The notes under the pieces are model-generated. The model had not been told where the DNA came from and did not search any database. It saw nothing but the letters and a program-made list of their open reading frames with translations. A DNA stretch of 64,000 bases from Salipiger sp. H15 (GTDB lineage Bacteria > Pseudomonadota > Alphaproteobacteria > Rhodobacterales > Rhodobacteraceae): NCBI RefSeq assembly GCF_040409955.1, contig NZ_CP123384.1, positions 930,001-994,000 of the forward strand. Reading direction: 5' to 3'. How positions within the stretch are numbered: position 1 is the first letter of the stretch; each line of letters begins with the position of its first letter. Of this stretch, positions 37,335-47,124 are shown one piece after another. A program made the position numbers and the translations under genes.

Positions 37335-38123
37335 ATGCCTTTCGCCCGCTCCCTCCGCCCGGCGCTTGCCGCCGCGCTGCTCTCGACCCTCCCCCTCGCC
37401 GCGCAGGCCGAGGAGGTGGTGGTCTTCGCCGCAGCCAGCCTGAAGAACGCCATGGACGAGATCGCCCCCGCCTTCGAGGCCGGCACCGGGCACGAGGTGA
37501 CCGTCTCGCTCGCCGGCTCCTCGGCGCTGGCGCGGCAGATCCAGCAGGGCGCGCCCGCCGACATCTTCATCTCGGCCAACGAGGAATGGATGGACGCGCT
37601 CGATGAGGACGGGCTGGTCCGTGAGGGCACCCGCGGCGACCTGCTGCGCAACTCGATCGTGCTTATCGCCCATGGCAAGGACGCCGCCCCCGTCGAGATC
37701 GGCCCCGGGCTCGACCTCCCCGCGCTGCTGGACGGCGGGCACCTCGCGATGGCGCTGGTCGATGCCGTGCCCGCGGGCATCTACGGCAAGGCGGCGCTGG
37801 AAAGCCTCGGGCTCTGGGACAGCGCGGCGCCGCAGGTGGCGCAGGCGGACAACGTGCGCGCTGCGCTGACGCTGGTCTCGACCGGCGAGGCGCCGCTCGG
37901 CATCGTCTACGCGACGGACGCCGCCGCGGACGAAGGCGTCTCGGTGATCGGCACCTTCCCCAAGGACAGCCACCCGCCCATCGTCTACCCGGCGGCCGGG
38001 CTTGCCGGGCGCGACACCCCGGCCGCGGCCGCCTTCCTCGACTACCTGCACGGGCCCGAGGCGCGCGCCGCCTTCGAGGCGCAGGGCTTCGTGGTGGTGC
38101 CCGCCCCCGGCGCGGGCGGCTGA
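37335..38123 (+). CDS. modA: Molybdate ABC transporter substrate-binding protein
   Basis: A 262-residue periplasmic molybdate/tungstate-binding protein. Signal peptide about 1-21 (LPLAAQA-EEV). Oxyanion-binding features are VFAAASLKNAMDEI near the N terminus of the mature protein, SLAGSSALARQIQQGAPADI (two Ser clusters), and DAVPAGIYGKAALESLGLW with the Tyr typical of ModA. The start at 37335 gives MPFARSLRP. First gene of modABC, with modB 3 bases downstream. Confidence 0.94.
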   Translation: MPFARSLRPALAAALLSTLPLAAQAEEVVVFAAASLKNAMDEIAPAFEAGTGHEVTVSLAGSSALARQIQQGAPADIFISANEEWMDALDEDGLVREGTRGDLLRNSIVLIAHGKDAAPVEIGPGLDLPALLDGGHLAMALVDAVPAGIYGKAALESLGLWDSAAPQVAQADNVRAALTLVSTGEAPLGIVYATDAAADEGVSVIGTFPKDSHPPIVYPAAGLAGRDTPAAAAFLDYLHGPEARAAFEAQGFVVVPAPGAGG

Positions 38124-38126
38124 GGC

Positions 38127-38819
38127 ATGGACTGGCTTGGCCCCGAGGAATGGCAGGCGGTGCGGCTTTCGCTGCGTGTCTCCCTCTGGGCCACGCTCTG
38201 CGGCCTGCCGCCCGCGCTGCTGGCGGCCTATGCGCTGGCGCGCTGGCGCTTTCCCGGCAAGCAGCTGCTCAACGGGCTGGTGCACCTGCCGCTGATCCTG
38301 CCGCCGGTGGTCACCGGCTACCTGCTGCTGCTGACCTTCGGCACGCGCGGCCCCGTCGGCGGCGCGCTGCAGGAGATCGGCGTGGTCTTCGCCTTCCGCT
38401 GGACCGGCGCGGCGCTGGCCGCTGGCGTGATGGCCTTTCCGCTGGTGGTGCGCGCCATCCGGCTCTCGCTCGAGGCGGTGGACCCGAAGCTGGAACAGGC
38501 CGCCGCCACGCTCGGCGCGTCGAAACCCTGGGTCTTCCTGACCGTCACCCTGCCGCTGATCCTGCCCGGGATCATCGCCGGCGCGGTGCTCGGCTTCGCC
38601 AAGGCGATGGGAGAGTTCGGCGCCACGATCACCTTCGTGTCGAACATCCCCGGCCAGACCCAGACCCTGCCCTCGGCGATCTACGCCTTCCTGCAGGTCC
38701 CCGGCGGCGAGAGCGCGGCGCTGCGGCTGGTGGCGGTCTCGGTCGCCGTGGCGATGGGCGCGCTGCTGCTGTCGGAGGCGCTGGCGCGGCGGGCGCAGCG
38801 GCGGGTGGCGGGCACATGA
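38127..38819 (+). CDS. modB: Molybdate ABC transporter permease
   Basis: A 230-residue inner-membrane permease with five or six transmembrane helices. The ModB/CysTW-type coupling sequence is EQAAATLGASKPWVFLTVTLP followed by LILPGIIAGAVLGFAKAMGEFG, and PPVVTGYLLLLTFG lies near the N-terminal third. ATG 38127 is 3 bases after modA; its stop overlaps modC (ATGA). Confidence 0.94.
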   Translation: MDWLGPEEWQAVRLSLRVSLWATLCGLPPALLAAYALARWRFPGKQLLNGLVHLPLILPPVVTGYLLLLTFGTRGPVGGALQEIGVVFAFRWTGAALAAGVMAFPLVVRAIRLSLEAVDPKLEQAAATLGASKPWVFLTVTLPLILPGIIAGAVLGFAKAMGEFGATITFVSNIPGQTQTLPSAIYAFLQVPGGESAALRLVAVSVAVAMGALLLSEALARRAQRRVAGT

Positions 38820-39919
38820 CGCTCTCGGTCGACCTGCGCCACCGCTTCGGCGGCTTCGACCTCGACGCGCGGTTCGAGGCGCCGGCGGGCATCACCGTGC
38901 TCTTCGGGCGCTCCGGCTCAGGCAAGACCACCATCGTCAACGCCGTGGCCGGGCTGCTGCGCCCCGACGCCGGGCGGATCGCGGCGGAGGAGCTGGTGCT
39001 TCTCGACACGGAGCGCGGCCTGTGGCTGCCACCGCACCGGCGCCGGATCGGCTACATCTTCCAGGAGGGGCGGCTCTTCCCGCACCTGTCGGTGCGCCAG
39101 AACCTGCGCTACGGCGCGTGGTTCTCGCCGAGCCGCGCCGCCGCCGCCGACTTCGGCCGCGTCGTCGAGATGCTGGGCATCGGGCCCCTGCTCGACCGCC
39201 GCCCCGGCGCGCTCTCGGGCGGCGAGAAGCAGCGCGTGGCGATCGGGCGCGCCCTGCTCTCGGCACCGCGGATGATCCTTGCCGACGAGCCGCTCGCGGC
39301 ACTGGACGAGGCCCGCAAGTCCGAGATCCTGCCCTATTTCGAGCGGCTCCGCGCCGAGGCCTCGATCCCCATCCTCTACGTCAGCCATTCCGCCGCCGAG
39401 GTCGCCCGGCTTGCCACCACCGTGGTCGCGCTCGAGGCCGGGCGGGTGACGCGGCAGGGCCCCGCCGCCGAGGTGCTCGCCGACCCGGCGGTGACCCCGC
39501 TCGGCGCGCGGGCGGCCGGCGCGGTGCTGCACGCGACCGTCGCGCGGCATCATGACGACGGGCTGACCGAGCTCGACGCCACGGGCACGCCGCTCTTCAT
39601 CCCCCGGCTCGGCGCGGCCCCCGGCACGCAGGTCCGCGTCCGCATCGCCGCGCACGAGGTGATCCTGTCGCGCGCGCGGCCCGAGGGGCTTTCGGCGCTG
39701 AACATCATCAGCGGCCACGTGCAGGAGATCCGCAGCGGCGAGGGGCCGGGGATGCTGGTCTCGCTGGAGACCGGCGCCGGGCGCGTGCTGGCGCGGATCA
39801 CCCGCCGCTCCGCCGCGGCGCTGGAGCTTGCCCCCGGCGTGCCCTGCCACGCGGTGATGAAGACCGTGGCAGTTGCCCCGGAAGACATCGGCGGACCTGT
39901 CAGAAACGACAGTCCGTGA
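38816..39919 (+). CDS. modC: Molybdate ABC transporter ATPase
   Basis: A 367-residue ATPase. Walker A GRSGSGKT (31-38), signature LSGGEKQRVAIGRALLS, Walker B MILADEPLAALD, then a C-terminal TOBE/Mop domain from about 295 (LSALNIISGHVQEIR and ARITRRSAAALEL), as expected for ModC, where it can sense molybdate. The presence of this domain may compensate for its absence from the local ModE-like regulator (inference). ATG 38816 overlaps the modB stop. Confidence 0.94.
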   Translation: MTLSVDLRHRFGGFDLDARFEAPAGITVLFGRSGSGKTTIVNAVAGLLRPDAGRIAAEELVLLDTERGLWLPPHRRRIGYIFQEGRLFPHLSVRQNLRYGAWFSPSRAAAADFGRVVEMLGIGPLLDRRPGALSGGEKQRVAIGRALLSAPRMILADEPLAALDEARKSEILPYFERLRAEASIPILYVSHSAAEVARLATTVVALEAGRVTRQGPAAEVLADPAVTPLGARAAGAVLHATVARHHDDGLTELDATGTPLFIPRLGAAPGTQVRVRIAAHEVILSRARPEGLSALNIISGHVQEIRSGEGPGMLVSLETGAGRVLARITRRSAAALELAPGVPCHAVMKTVAVAPEDIGGPVRNDSP

Positions 39920-39934
39920 TTGCGCGGAGCGCGG

Positions 39935-39964
39935 CGAATATATATCTTTGAGATGTATGTTTCG
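39935..39964 (+). promoter_or_regulatory. Imperfect palindrome upstream of the FCD regulator
   Basis: CGAATATATATC (39935-39946) and GATGTATGTTTCG (39952-39964) form an imperfect inverted repeat around TTTGA. It is AT-rich, contains a -10-like TATATC and lies 27 bases before the regulator's ATG. Candidate self-operator; alternatively a second ModE-type site. Confidence 0.35.
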
Positions 39965-39990
39965 AGTGTCTGAAAAGGACTCACCGGGCC

Positions 39991-40665
39991 ATGACGTCCG
40001 CGGAATTCGACCTTGCCTCCCCTCCTGAATACAAGATTTTCAAGACCTTGCGGGATGCCATTGTGCGCAACCTGATCCCCGCCGGCACGCCCATCCTGAT
40101 GACCCGCGTCGCCGAGGAGAACGCCAGCACGCCCGAGGCCGTGAGCGGCGCCTTCGCTCTGCTGCACGAGCACCGTCTCGCGGTGCGCAGCGCCCCCGAC
40201 CGGGTCACCGTCCTGCCGATCTCTGAGGGGCAGCTGCGCGACGCCTGTTTCCTGCGCGAGCAGGCGGAGGTCGAGATCGTCCGCATCGTCGCCGGGAACG
40301 CCGATTCCGATTTCCTCGGCGAGTTGCGCGAGCAGATCCAGCGCCAGAAGGTGGTCGGCCTGCGCAGCCCGCGCGACCTGCTGCGGCTCGACGACCGCTT
40401 CCACCTGACCCTCGCGGAACGGGCCGGTTTCGGCTCGATCTGGCCGCAGCTGGAAAGCTGGAAGCTCTGCACCGACCGTGTGCGCCATACCGTCGAGGAG
40501 AGCCTCGACCCCGAGCTGATGATCAGCCAGCACAGCGCCATCGTCGACCGCATCGCGATGGGCGACGCCGAGGGCGCGGCGGCGGCGATGCGCTACCACG
40601 TCTGCGGCGTGCTGCGGCAGGTGCCGGAGTACCGGCTCTCGCACAAGGCGCTGCTGGCCGACTGA
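39991..40665 (+). CDS. GntR/FCD-family transcriptional regulator
   Basis: A 224-residue regulator with an N-terminal GntR winged helix (about 10-75; TLRDAIVRNLIPAGTPI, then a shortened recognition region SGAFALLHEHRLAVR) and a C-terminal FCD ligand domain. Metal or effector ligands are suggested by LDDRFHLTLAERAG (Asp, His), QHSAIVDRIAMGD (His) and AAMRYHVC (His). FCD regulators respond to organic acids. Targets unknown; it follows modC by 71 bases on the same strand but an AT-rich palindrome between them suggests its own promoter. Confidence 0.85.
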   Translation: MTSAEFDLASPPEYKIFKTLRDAIVRNLIPAGTPILMTRVAEENASTPEAVSGAFALLHEHRLAVRSAPDRVTVLPISEGQLRDACFLREQAEVEIVRIVAGNADSDFLGELREQIQRQKVVGLRSPRDLLRLDDRFHLTLAERAGFGSIWPQLESWKLCTDRVRHTVEESLDPELMISQHSAIVDRIAMGDAEGAAAAMRYHVCGVLRQVPEYRLSHKALLAD

Positions 40666-40675
40666 GACGGGCGGC

Positions 40676-41590
40676 TCAGCCCTGCGGGGTCATGCCGCCG
40701 CGCGCCTTGAACCGCTTCAGCCCGAGCGCCCGCTCGCGCAGGATGATGGCGATGCCCGAGGCGATGATGATCGCCGAGCCGAGCAGCGTCAGGCCGGTCG
40801 GCACCTCGTCGAAGACCACGTAGCCGATGAGGATGGCAAAGAGGATCGAGGCATAGTCGAAGGGCGCCAGCAGCGCCGCCTCGGCGCCCTTGTAGGCCGA
40901 GGTCAGGAAGATCTGCGCCACGCCGCCGATCAGCCCCGCGCCGATCAGCAACGCCAAGGTCTGGGGCTCGGGCATCACCCAGCCGAAGGGAATGCTCAGC
41001 AGCGACAGCAGCGTGGTGGTCAGCGAGAAGAAGAAGACGATGGCCGAGGTCTGCTCGGTCTGCACCATGCGCCGGATGTGGATCTGCACCAGCGCCCGCA
41101 GCACCGCCGAGGTCAGCACGAAGCCGACGCCCCAGAGCACCGCCGGGCTGGCTTCCTTGACGGTGAGCAGCGGCAGCATGATCACCATGACCCCAAGCAG
41201 GCCGACGAACACCGCCGAGATGCGGAAGAGCCGGATCTTCTCACCCAGCAGCAGCGCCGCGAAGATCACCGTGAGCGGCGGCGCGGCATAGTCGAGCGCG
41301 GTCACCTCGGGCAGCGGCAGCAACCCCAGCGCCGCGAAACCGAAGCCCATGGCCGCGCCGCCGACGATGCCGCGCAGGAAATGCGCCATCGGGCTCGCGA
41401 CCTTGAGCCCGGTCTTCATCTTCCCGGTCCAGACCAGCCAGGCGATGATCACCGGCATGGCGAAGAACGACCGGAAGAACACCGACTCGCCGGTCGGCAC
41501 CTCGTCCGAGACGGCCTTGATCATCGCGGACATGATGACGAAGAGCACCACGGAGGTGAGTTTCAGCGCAATGCCGCGAAGGGGGGACAT
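40676..41590 (-). CDS. DMT-superfamily (EamA) transporter
   Basis: A 304-residue membrane protein with ten predicted helices in two EamA repeats, the drug/metabolite transporter pattern. First repeat includes EVPTGESVFFRSFFAMPVI; the second ends ILIGYVVFDEVPTGLTLLGSAIIIASG. The substrate is unknown. It is convergent with the FCD regulator (10-base gap) and has no operon partner on its own strand: the next gene starts 67 bases before it. Confidence 0.87.
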   Translation of the reverse strand: MSPLRGIALKLTSVVLFVIMSAMIKAVSDEVPTGESVFFRSFFAMPVIIAWLVWTGKMKTGLKVASPMAHFLRGIVGGAAMGFGFAALGLLPLPEVTALDYAAPPLTVIFAALLLGEKIRLFRISAVFVGLLGVMVIMLPLLTVKEASPAVLWGVGFVLTSAVLRALVQIHIRRMVQTEQTSAIVFFFSLTTTLLSLLSIPFGWVMPEPQTLALLIGAGLIGGVAQIFLTSAYKGAEAALLAPFDYASILFAILIGYVVFDEVPTGLTLLGSAIIIASGIAIILRERALGLKRFKARGGMTPQG

Positions 41591-41657
41591 GGGGGCTCCG
41601 GGCGATGCGCCGAACAGGGAAAAATCCCGGGCACACTGGCGCTTGCCCGAGGCAAGG

Positions 41658-42044
41658 TCAACCTGCCGAAGAGCTTCCCGTCTCGAGGCAATGGCGGCGG
41701 AAGGCGCGCTTGAGCATGTCGAGTTCGGCGCGCAGCAGCGACATCTCGGCGCGGATGTCGTCGCCGAGCGCCTCGCCCGCGACCAGCGTGAAACTCTCGA
41801 GAAGATCGCCGCTCGCCGCCTCGCGGATCAGGATGGTCCGCACCCCGTCGCCGATCGCCTCGGCGGGCACCGGCACCTCGAGCGCCCATTGCCCGGGGCT
41901 GCCCATGCCCACAAGGCTCACGCCGCGCACCGGCGCGTCCTCGAGCGTCACGGCGATCTCGGGCTGGCTGCCCTCGGGCCCGGTCAGCATCCCGTGCCAG
42001 ACGCCCTCGCGGAACCGGGTCTTGGTCAGGCTGTACTCGCTCAT
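41658..42044 (-). CDS. Conserved hypothetical protein
   Basis: A 128-residue soluble protein beginning MSEYSLTKTRFREGVWHGML. The first 90 residues look beta-rich (alternating hydrophobics, many Gly/Val), and the last 35 form a helix (MSLLRAELDMLKRAFRRH) that may be a coiled coil. No family recognised. It follows the DUF6478 gene by 13 bases and probably shares its transcript, so the two may act together. Confidence 0.65.
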   Translation of the reverse strand: MSEYSLTKTRFREGVWHGMLTGPEGSQPEIAVTLEDAPVRGVSLVGMGSPGQWALEVPVPAEAIGDGVRTILIREAASGDLLESFTLVAGEALGDDIRAEMSLLRAELDMLKRAFRRHCLETGSSSAG

Positions 42045-42057
42045 GCGCGCTCTCCGC

Positions 42058-42831
42058 TCAGAGTTCCGCCCGCGGGCGGCGGCTGAAGGTCAGGTCCCGC
42101 AGGATGACCTCGTTCATCTCGGGCCCCTCGAAGATCAGGTCGAGCCACATGCCGTCCACCCGCTTCTCGTTGAGCCGGGTGTAGGCGAGGTCGAACTCGA
42201 CGTTGATCTCCTCGGCGTTCAGCGGCAGCTCGCGCACGATCTGCTCGACGTTCGGCCCGTGGCGGATGTTGAGCCGGGTGAAGATCTCGAGCGGCTTCTC
42301 CATCTCCACGATGGTCTCGACCCGCACGAGGTGCCGCCGTCCGAGACCGGCGCAGGCCTCCTGCGGCAGCTCGACCGCCAGCGACAGGTAGCTGCCGCAG
42401 AAGCGGAAGACGTCGAGCCGCAGCCCGAAGGGCGCAAGGTCGGCCTCGCGCAGGTTGCGGATCTGGCGCAGCGTGAGCTCGGTGCGCGGGCAGTCGTGGA
42501 ACAGCGTCACCTCGGCCCCGAGCTGCGCCTTCTCCGGCACCGAGGCGATGCCGGGCTGCGGCAGCGGGCCGCGCCAGAGTTCGGGTCGCCAGGACCAGTC
42601 GGCGTCGGCGGGGCGCGGAAAGGCCTGGTTGCCGATCAGCGGCAGCGCCAGCCGCGCCTCGGCCACGTGCAGGAGCTCGTCGAGCCGGCTGCGCAGGCGG
42701 CGCGCGGCGCGGCGCTGGCGGCGCAGCTCGGGCAGGGGCATCTCGGCCGCGGCACCCGCAAGCCGCGACCAGCGCCGCAGCGCCGCCGCCTGCAGCGCCT
42801 GCCGCATCCACCCGCCCCATTGCCTTGCCAT
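42058..42831 (-). CDS. DUF6478 family protein
   Basis: A 257-residue soluble protein that I assign to DUF6478, a Rhodobacterales family of unknown function. The N-terminal 60 residues are helical and Arg-rich (LPELRRQRRAARRLRSRLDEL). The remainder is beta-rich with WSWRPELWRGPLPQPGIAS, FRFCGSYLSLAVELP and a final LIFEGPEMNEVILRDLTFS. No signal peptide. The start at 42831 gives MARQWGGWMRQAL. Possible coupling with the following 128-residue gene is inferred from the 13-base spacing. Confidence 0.72.
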   Translation of the reverse strand: MARQWGGWMRQALQAAALRRWSRLAGAAAEMPLPELRRQRRAARRLRSRLDELLHVAEARLALPLIGNQAFPRPADADWSWRPELWRGPLPQPGIASVPEKAQLGAEVTLFHDCPRTELTLRQIRNLREADLAPFGLRLDVFRFCGSYLSLAVELPQEACAGLGRRHLVRVETIVEMEKPLEIFTRLNIRHGPNVEQIVRELPLNAEEINVEFDLAYTRLNEKRVDGMWLDLIFEGPEMNEVILRDLTFSRRPRAEL

Positions 42832-42967
42832 GCCCGACCTTCTTCCCTGCCCTGCCCGCCGATCCCGGCGCGCCCCCGTGTTTCCGGCACGCCGCTTCCG
42901 GCGTACGTTCCCGGTGTTATGGCAAATCCTTGCGATCGAATAAACGGGGCCGCGTCGCGTGCGTGGC

Positions 42968-43588
42968 TCAGCGTTGCGCCGCCGCCTCGGGGCTGAGCTG
43001 GGTGATCCGCGCCCGCACCGCCTGCAGCATGGCCGCGCCGTCGCCCCCGGCCAGCACGCCACCGCTCGGCGCGTAGAGCGCCATGACCACCAGCCGCCCG
43101 TTCAGAAGGAAGGCGCCGCGCCAGTGCCGCGGATCGCCGCCGGGCAGCGCCCGGTCACCGCCGCCGGCGAGATAGGCCACCGACAGCCCGTCGCGGATCT
43201 CGCCCCCGGCGAGGCGCAGCCGCCCCGCCTCGGCGGCCAGCGTCTCGGGCGCGGGCACCTCGCCCGCCGCCCCCGCCGGACCGACCGTCACCGTCAGCAT
43301 CATCGGATCGACGACGGCGCCGGTCTCGCCGCCGCTCAGGATCTGGCACGAGGCCAGCACGGCAAAGCCGCGGCCCGCGCCCCGCTTGAGCGTGACGGGA
43401 TCGACGCAATAGCCGCCCGGCCCCGCGACGACCACCGCGCCGCCCTCGAGCACCGCCTGCTGCAGCGGCGGGCGCCCGCTGCCGTTCACGGACTCGCAGG
43501 ATGCCAGCGCCAGAGGCGCCAGGAGCGCCAGGAGCGCCGCGCCGCGTCGTCCGCGCAGGGCGCGGCTGGATCCCGGGATCGCCATCAT
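42968..43588 (-). CDS. Predicted lipoprotein, function unknown
   Basis: A 206-residue protein with an Arg-rich N region, hydrophobic core and lipobox LALASC, so the mature protein starts at about Cys 31 and should be membrane-anchored. The rest is Gly/Ala-rich and predicted beta; it has two more cysteines (GYCVDP, ASCQIL) that may pair. No domain recognised. It reads as a Rhodobacteraceae-specific envelope protein (inference). Two adjacent ATGs (43588, 43585) are equally possible starts. Confidence 0.68.
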   Translation of the reverse strand: MMAIPGSSRALRGRRGAALLALLAPLALASCESVNGSGRPPLQQAVLEGGAVVVAGPGGYCVDPVTLKRGAGRGFAVLASCQILSGGETGAVVDPMMLTVTVGPAGAAGEVPAPETLAAEAGRLRLAGGEIRDGLSVAYLAGGGDRALPGGDPRHWRGAFLLNGRLVVMALYAPSGGVLAGGDGAAMLQAVRARITQLSPEAAAQR

Positions 43589-43777
43589 GCGTTCGGGTTA
43601 GCGAAGCGCCCTGCGCCGCACAAGAAGGAAAGCCGGGCACCTGATCCTTCCGGGAATTGACAGGCCCGGCCAAGCGCCTGAACATCGGGAAGAAAGGACG
43701 GCCGACATGTACGCAGACAGACCCGGGACCGCAGCGTCTCCGGCACGCGCGCCCCGGCACCGGCGGGCCGCGGCGGA

Positions 43778-44665
43778 ATGAGATACCACCCCTTCGTCAT
43801 GCTGACCGCGACCGCAAGGCGCACCGAGCTCTGGCGGCTGGCGCTCGGGCTGGGCTTCGTGCTGGCGGTGAGCTTCGTGCTCGGGCAGTTCCTCTTCGGC
43901 CTGATCATGCTGCTGGTGCCCGCGGATCGCACCGCGGCGCTGGTGCAGGCGGTGCGCGATGCCGATGCCCCGCCGGGCATGCTGCTGCTGCTGCTCTCGA
44001 TGGGCACGCTCGGCGTCGGCGCCGCGCTCGCCGCGCGGGTGCTTCACGATCGCGCGCCGGTGACGCTGGTCGGCCCGCCGCCGCTGGCTCTGGCGCAGTT
44101 CCTGCGCTGCGCCGCCGCCGCCGGGCTCGCCGCCCTGCTTGGCGCGGCGCTGATGGTCTGGGCCGTGGACGAGCCGCTGCACCCGGGCCTTCCGATGCTG
44201 CGCTGGCTGGCGCTGCTGCCGCTGACCCTGCCCGCGATCCTGATCCAGACCGCCTCCGAGGAGCTGTTCTTCCGCGGCTACCTGCAGAGCCAGCTTGCCG
44301 CGCGCCTGCCGCAGCCCTGGGTCTGGCTGAGCCTTCCCTCGGCGCTCTTTGCGCTGGGGCATTACGCGCCCGGCACCTATGGCTCGGCCGCGCCGACCGT
44401 GGTGATCTGGGCCTTCCTCTTCGGCGTCGCCGCCGCCGACCTGACCGCTCGGTCGGGCACGCTCGGCCCCGCCATCGCGCTGCATTTCATGAACAATATC
44501 GTGGCGCTCGCGCTTGTCTCCCCCGAGGGCGACATGTCCGGCCTCGCGCTTTTCCGCTGGCCCTTCGCGCTTGGCGACACCGAGGCGCTGGCCCGGATGC
44601 TGCCGATGGATCTGGTCACCCTGCTGGTCAGCTGGCTCGCCGCGCGGCTTGCCCTGAGACGCTGA
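43778..44665 (+). CDS. CPBP-family intramembrane metalloprotease
   Basis: A 295-residue membrane protein with about eight helices and the CPBP/Abi (PF02517) motifs: EELFFRGYLQ (motif 1, EExxxR), FALGHY (motif 2, FxxxH) and HFMNN (motif 3, HxxxN). The family includes Rce1-type proteases and bacterial proteins acting in immunity or membrane-protein processing; substrate unknown. An ATG at 43799 is an alternative start, as neither has a strong ribosome binding site. Stands alone upstream of accD. Confidence 0.85.
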   Translation: MRYHPFVMLTATARRTELWRLALGLGFVLAVSFVLGQFLFGLIMLLVPADRTAALVQAVRDADAPPGMLLLLLSMGTLGVGAALAARVLHDRAPVTLVGPPPLALAQFLRCAAAAGLAALLGAALMVWAVDEPLHPGLPMLRWLALLPLTLPAILIQTASEELFFRGYLQSQLAARLPQPWVWLSLPSALFALGHYAPGTYGSAAPTVVIWAFLFGVAAADLTARSGTLGPAIALHFMNNIVALALVSPEGDMSGLALFRWPFALGDTEALARMLPMDLVTLLVSWLAARLALRR

Positions 44666-44802
44666 CGCCGCCGCGTTCCGGGGCTCCGGGCCGCGCCCCG
44701 GTGCAGGCCACGATTGCATTTCCCCCGCCTCTTGCTTAAGTCACCGCCAACAGAAAACCGCTGACGCCGCACGGAACGCTCGGAAAACAAGGGCAGCACC
44801 GC

Positions 44803-45753
44803 ATGAACTGGATTACCAACTACGTCCGTCCCCGGATCAACTCGATCTTCTCGCGCCGCGAGGTGCCCGAGAACCTGTGGACCAAATGCGACTCCTGCGG
44901 GACGATGCTCTTCCACCGCGAAGTGGCCGACAACCTCGGCGTCTGCACCAGCTGCAGCCACCACATGAACATCACGCCCCGCGCCCGGTTCAGCGCGCTG
45001 TTCGACGGCGGCGTGTTCAACGAGATCGCGGTGCCCGAGCCGATCACCGACCCGCTGCAGTTCCGCGACCAGAAGAAATACCCCGACCGGATGAAGGCGG
45101 CGCAGAAGTCCACCGGCGAGAAGGAAGCGATGCTCGTCGCCGCCGGCGACATCAACCGCACCCCCGTCGTGGCCTGCGCGCAGGACTTCTCGTTCATGGG
45201 CGGCTCCATGGGCATGTATGTCGGCAACGCGATCATCGCCGCCGCCGAAGAAGCGCGGAAGCTCAAGCGCCCGCTGATCCTGTTCTCGGCTGCCGGCGGC
45301 GCGCGCATGCAGGAAGGCATCCTGTCGCTGATGCAGATGCCGCGCACCACCGTCGCCGTGCAGATGCTGCGCGAGGCGGGCCTGCCCTACATCGTCGTGC
45401 TGACCCACCCCACCACCGGCGGCGTCACCGCCTCCTACGCGATGCTGGGCGACGTGCAGATCGCCGAGCCGGGCTCGCTGATCTGCTTCGCCGGCCCGCG
45501 CGTCATCGAGCAGACCATCCGCGAGAAGCTGCCCGAGGGCTTCCAGCGCGCCGAGTACCTGCTCGAGCACGGCATGCTCGACCGGGTGACCGACCGCCGC
45601 GAACTGCGCACCGAGCTGACCACCATCCTGCGCATGCTGATGGGCCTGCCGCCCGCCGTCGCGGGCGACCTTCCCGCCCCCGGGGCCGAGACCGCGCCGA
45701 CCCCCGCCCCGGCGGAAGAGCCCAAGGCAGAGAAGAAGAAACCCACCAAGTGA
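44803..45753 (+). CDS. accD: Acetyl-CoA carboxylase carboxyltransferase beta subunit
   Basis: A 316-residue subunit that, with AccA, transfers carboxyl from biotin to acetyl-CoA, the committing step of fatty acid synthesis. An N-terminal zinc ribbon carries C29, C32, C48 and C51 (TKCDSCG and CTSCSHH). The carboxyltransferase core includes [15 protein letters not shown] and [13 protein letters not shown] disordered Pro/Ala/Lys-rich tail of about 35 residues ends the protein. Followed by folC with a GTGA overlap, the usual accD-folC pair. Confidence 0.96.
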   Translation: MNWITNYVRPRINSIFSRREVPENLWTKCDSCGTMLFHREVADNLGVCTSCSHHMNITPRARFSALFDGGVFNEIAVPEPITDPLQFRDQKKYPDRMKAAQKSTGEKEAMLVAAGDINRTPVVACAQDFSFMGGSMGMYVGNAIIAAAEEARKLKRPLILFSAAGGARMQEGILSLMQMPRTTVAVQMLREAGLPYIVVLTHPTTGGVTASYAMLGDVQIAEPGSLICFAGPRVIEQTIREKLPEGFQRAEYLLEHGMLDRVTDRRELRTELTTILRMLMGLPPAVAGDLPAPGAETAPTPAPAEEPKAEKKKPTK

Positions 45754-47045
45754 CCAGCGAGAGCAGCGTGACCGGCACCCCCGGCTCGGACGTCATCCTC
45801 GAGAGGATGATGACCCTGCACCCCAAGATCATCGACCTGACGCTCGACCGGGTGTGGCGGCTGCTCGACGCGCTCGACCACCCCGAGCGCGCCCTGCCGC
45901 CGGTGATCCACCTCGCCGGGACCAACGGCAAGGGCTCGACCCAGGCGATGATCCGGGCCGGGCTCGAGGCCGCCGGCAAGCGCGTGCACGCCTATATCTC
46001 GCCGCATCTCGTGCGCTTCCACGAGCGCATCCGTCTCGCAGGCGAGCTGATCTCGGAAGAGGCGCTGAGCGCCGTGCTCGACGAGTGCTGGGAGAAGAAC
46101 CGGCACGAGCAGATCACCTATTTCGAGATCACCACCTGCGCCGCGCTGCTGGCCTTTGCCCGCACGCCCGCCGATTACACGCTGCTGGAGACCGGCCTCG
46201 GCGGCCGTCTCGACGCGACCAACGTCGTCGAGCAGCCCGCGCTGACCATTCTCACGCCGATCTCGCTCGATCACCAGCAGTACCTTGGCGAGACCATCGC
46301 CGAGATCGCCGGTGAAAAGGCCGGCATCCTCAAGCGCGGCGTGCCCTGCGTCGTCGGCCCGCAGCCGGACGAGGCGATGGACGTCATCGAGGCCCGCGCC
46401 GCCCAGCTCGGCGTGCAGCTTCTGGCGCATGGCCAGCACTGGCACGTCTGGGAAGAGCGCGGCCGCATGGTCTACCAGGACGAGACCGGCCTGCTGGACC
46501 TGCCGCTGCCGAACCTGCCGGGCAAGCACCAGCTTGCCAACGCCGGTGCCGCGCTCGCCGCGCTGCGCCACCTCGGCTTCGACGAGCCCGCCTGCGAGGC
46601 GGCTGTGACCAGCGCCGACTGGCCCGCGCGGATGCAGCGCCTGACCCGCGGCCCGCTGACCAGTGCCGCACCGCTGGCCGAGCTCTGGCTCGACGGCGGC
46701 CACAACCCGGCGGCGGGCGAGGCGCTGGCCGAGCATATCGCCCGGATGCCGCGCCGCCCGACGCACCTCATCTGCGGCATGCTGAACACCAAGGACGTCG
46801 GCGGCTACCTGCGCCCGCTCGCATCCGTGGCCGACAGCCTGACCTCGGTGTCGATCCCCGACGCCCCGGCGACGCTCGAGGCCGAGGAGACCGCGCGCAT
46901 CGCCCGCGCCTCCGGCCTGCGCGCCCATGCCGCCCCGAACGTGACCGCCGCGCTTGCCGCGATCACCGCCGAGGAGCCGCGCGCGCGCGTGCTGATCTGC
47001 GGCTCGCTCTATCTCGCGGGCACCGTCCTGCGGGAAAACGGCTGA
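45750..47045 (+). CDS. folC: Bifunctional folylpolyglutamate synthase/dihydrofolate synthase
   Basis: A 431-residue Mur-ligase-type ATPase that adds glutamate to dihydropteroate and to folates. Features are the P-loop [40 protein letters not shown] and the C-terminal [16 protein letters not shown]. The start is probably GTG at 45750, overlapping the accD stop (GTGA); a second GTG at 45768 is also possible and would remove six residues. No ATG is available before the conserved part. The 3' side carries a weak hairpin (47066-47079, CACCA/TGGTG) followed by TTT. Confidence 0.94.
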   Translation: MTSESSVTGTPGSDVILERMMTLHPKIIDLTLDRVWRLLDALDHPERALPPVIHLAGTNGKGSTQAMIRAGLEAAGKRVHAYISPHLVRFHERIRLAGELISEEALSAVLDECWEKNRHEQITYFEITTCAALLAFARTPADYTLLETGLGGRLDATNVVEQPALTILTPISLDHQQYLGETIAEIAGEKAGILKRGVPCVVGPQPDEAMDVIEARAAQLGVQLLAHGQHWHVWEERGRMVYQDETGLLDLPLPNLPGKHQLANAGAALAALRHLGFDEPACEAAVTSADWPARMQRLTRGPLTSAAPLAELWLDGGHNPAAGEALAEHIARMPRRPTHLICGMLNTKDVGGYLRPLASVADSLTSVSIPDAPATLEAEETARIARASGLRAHAAPNVTAALAAITAEEPRARVLICGSLYLAGTVLRENG

Positions 47046-47124
47046 CAAACGGGCTGACCCAGGGGCACCAAGGGTGGTGTTTCGAAAAAAACGGACTCTT
47101 AGGGTTCGTTTAACCAACTATATC

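Noticed and set aside
47095..47120. GGGTTCG in AT-rich DNA, considered as part of a tRNA T-loop
   Set aside because: No acceptor, D or anticodon stem can be formed around it.
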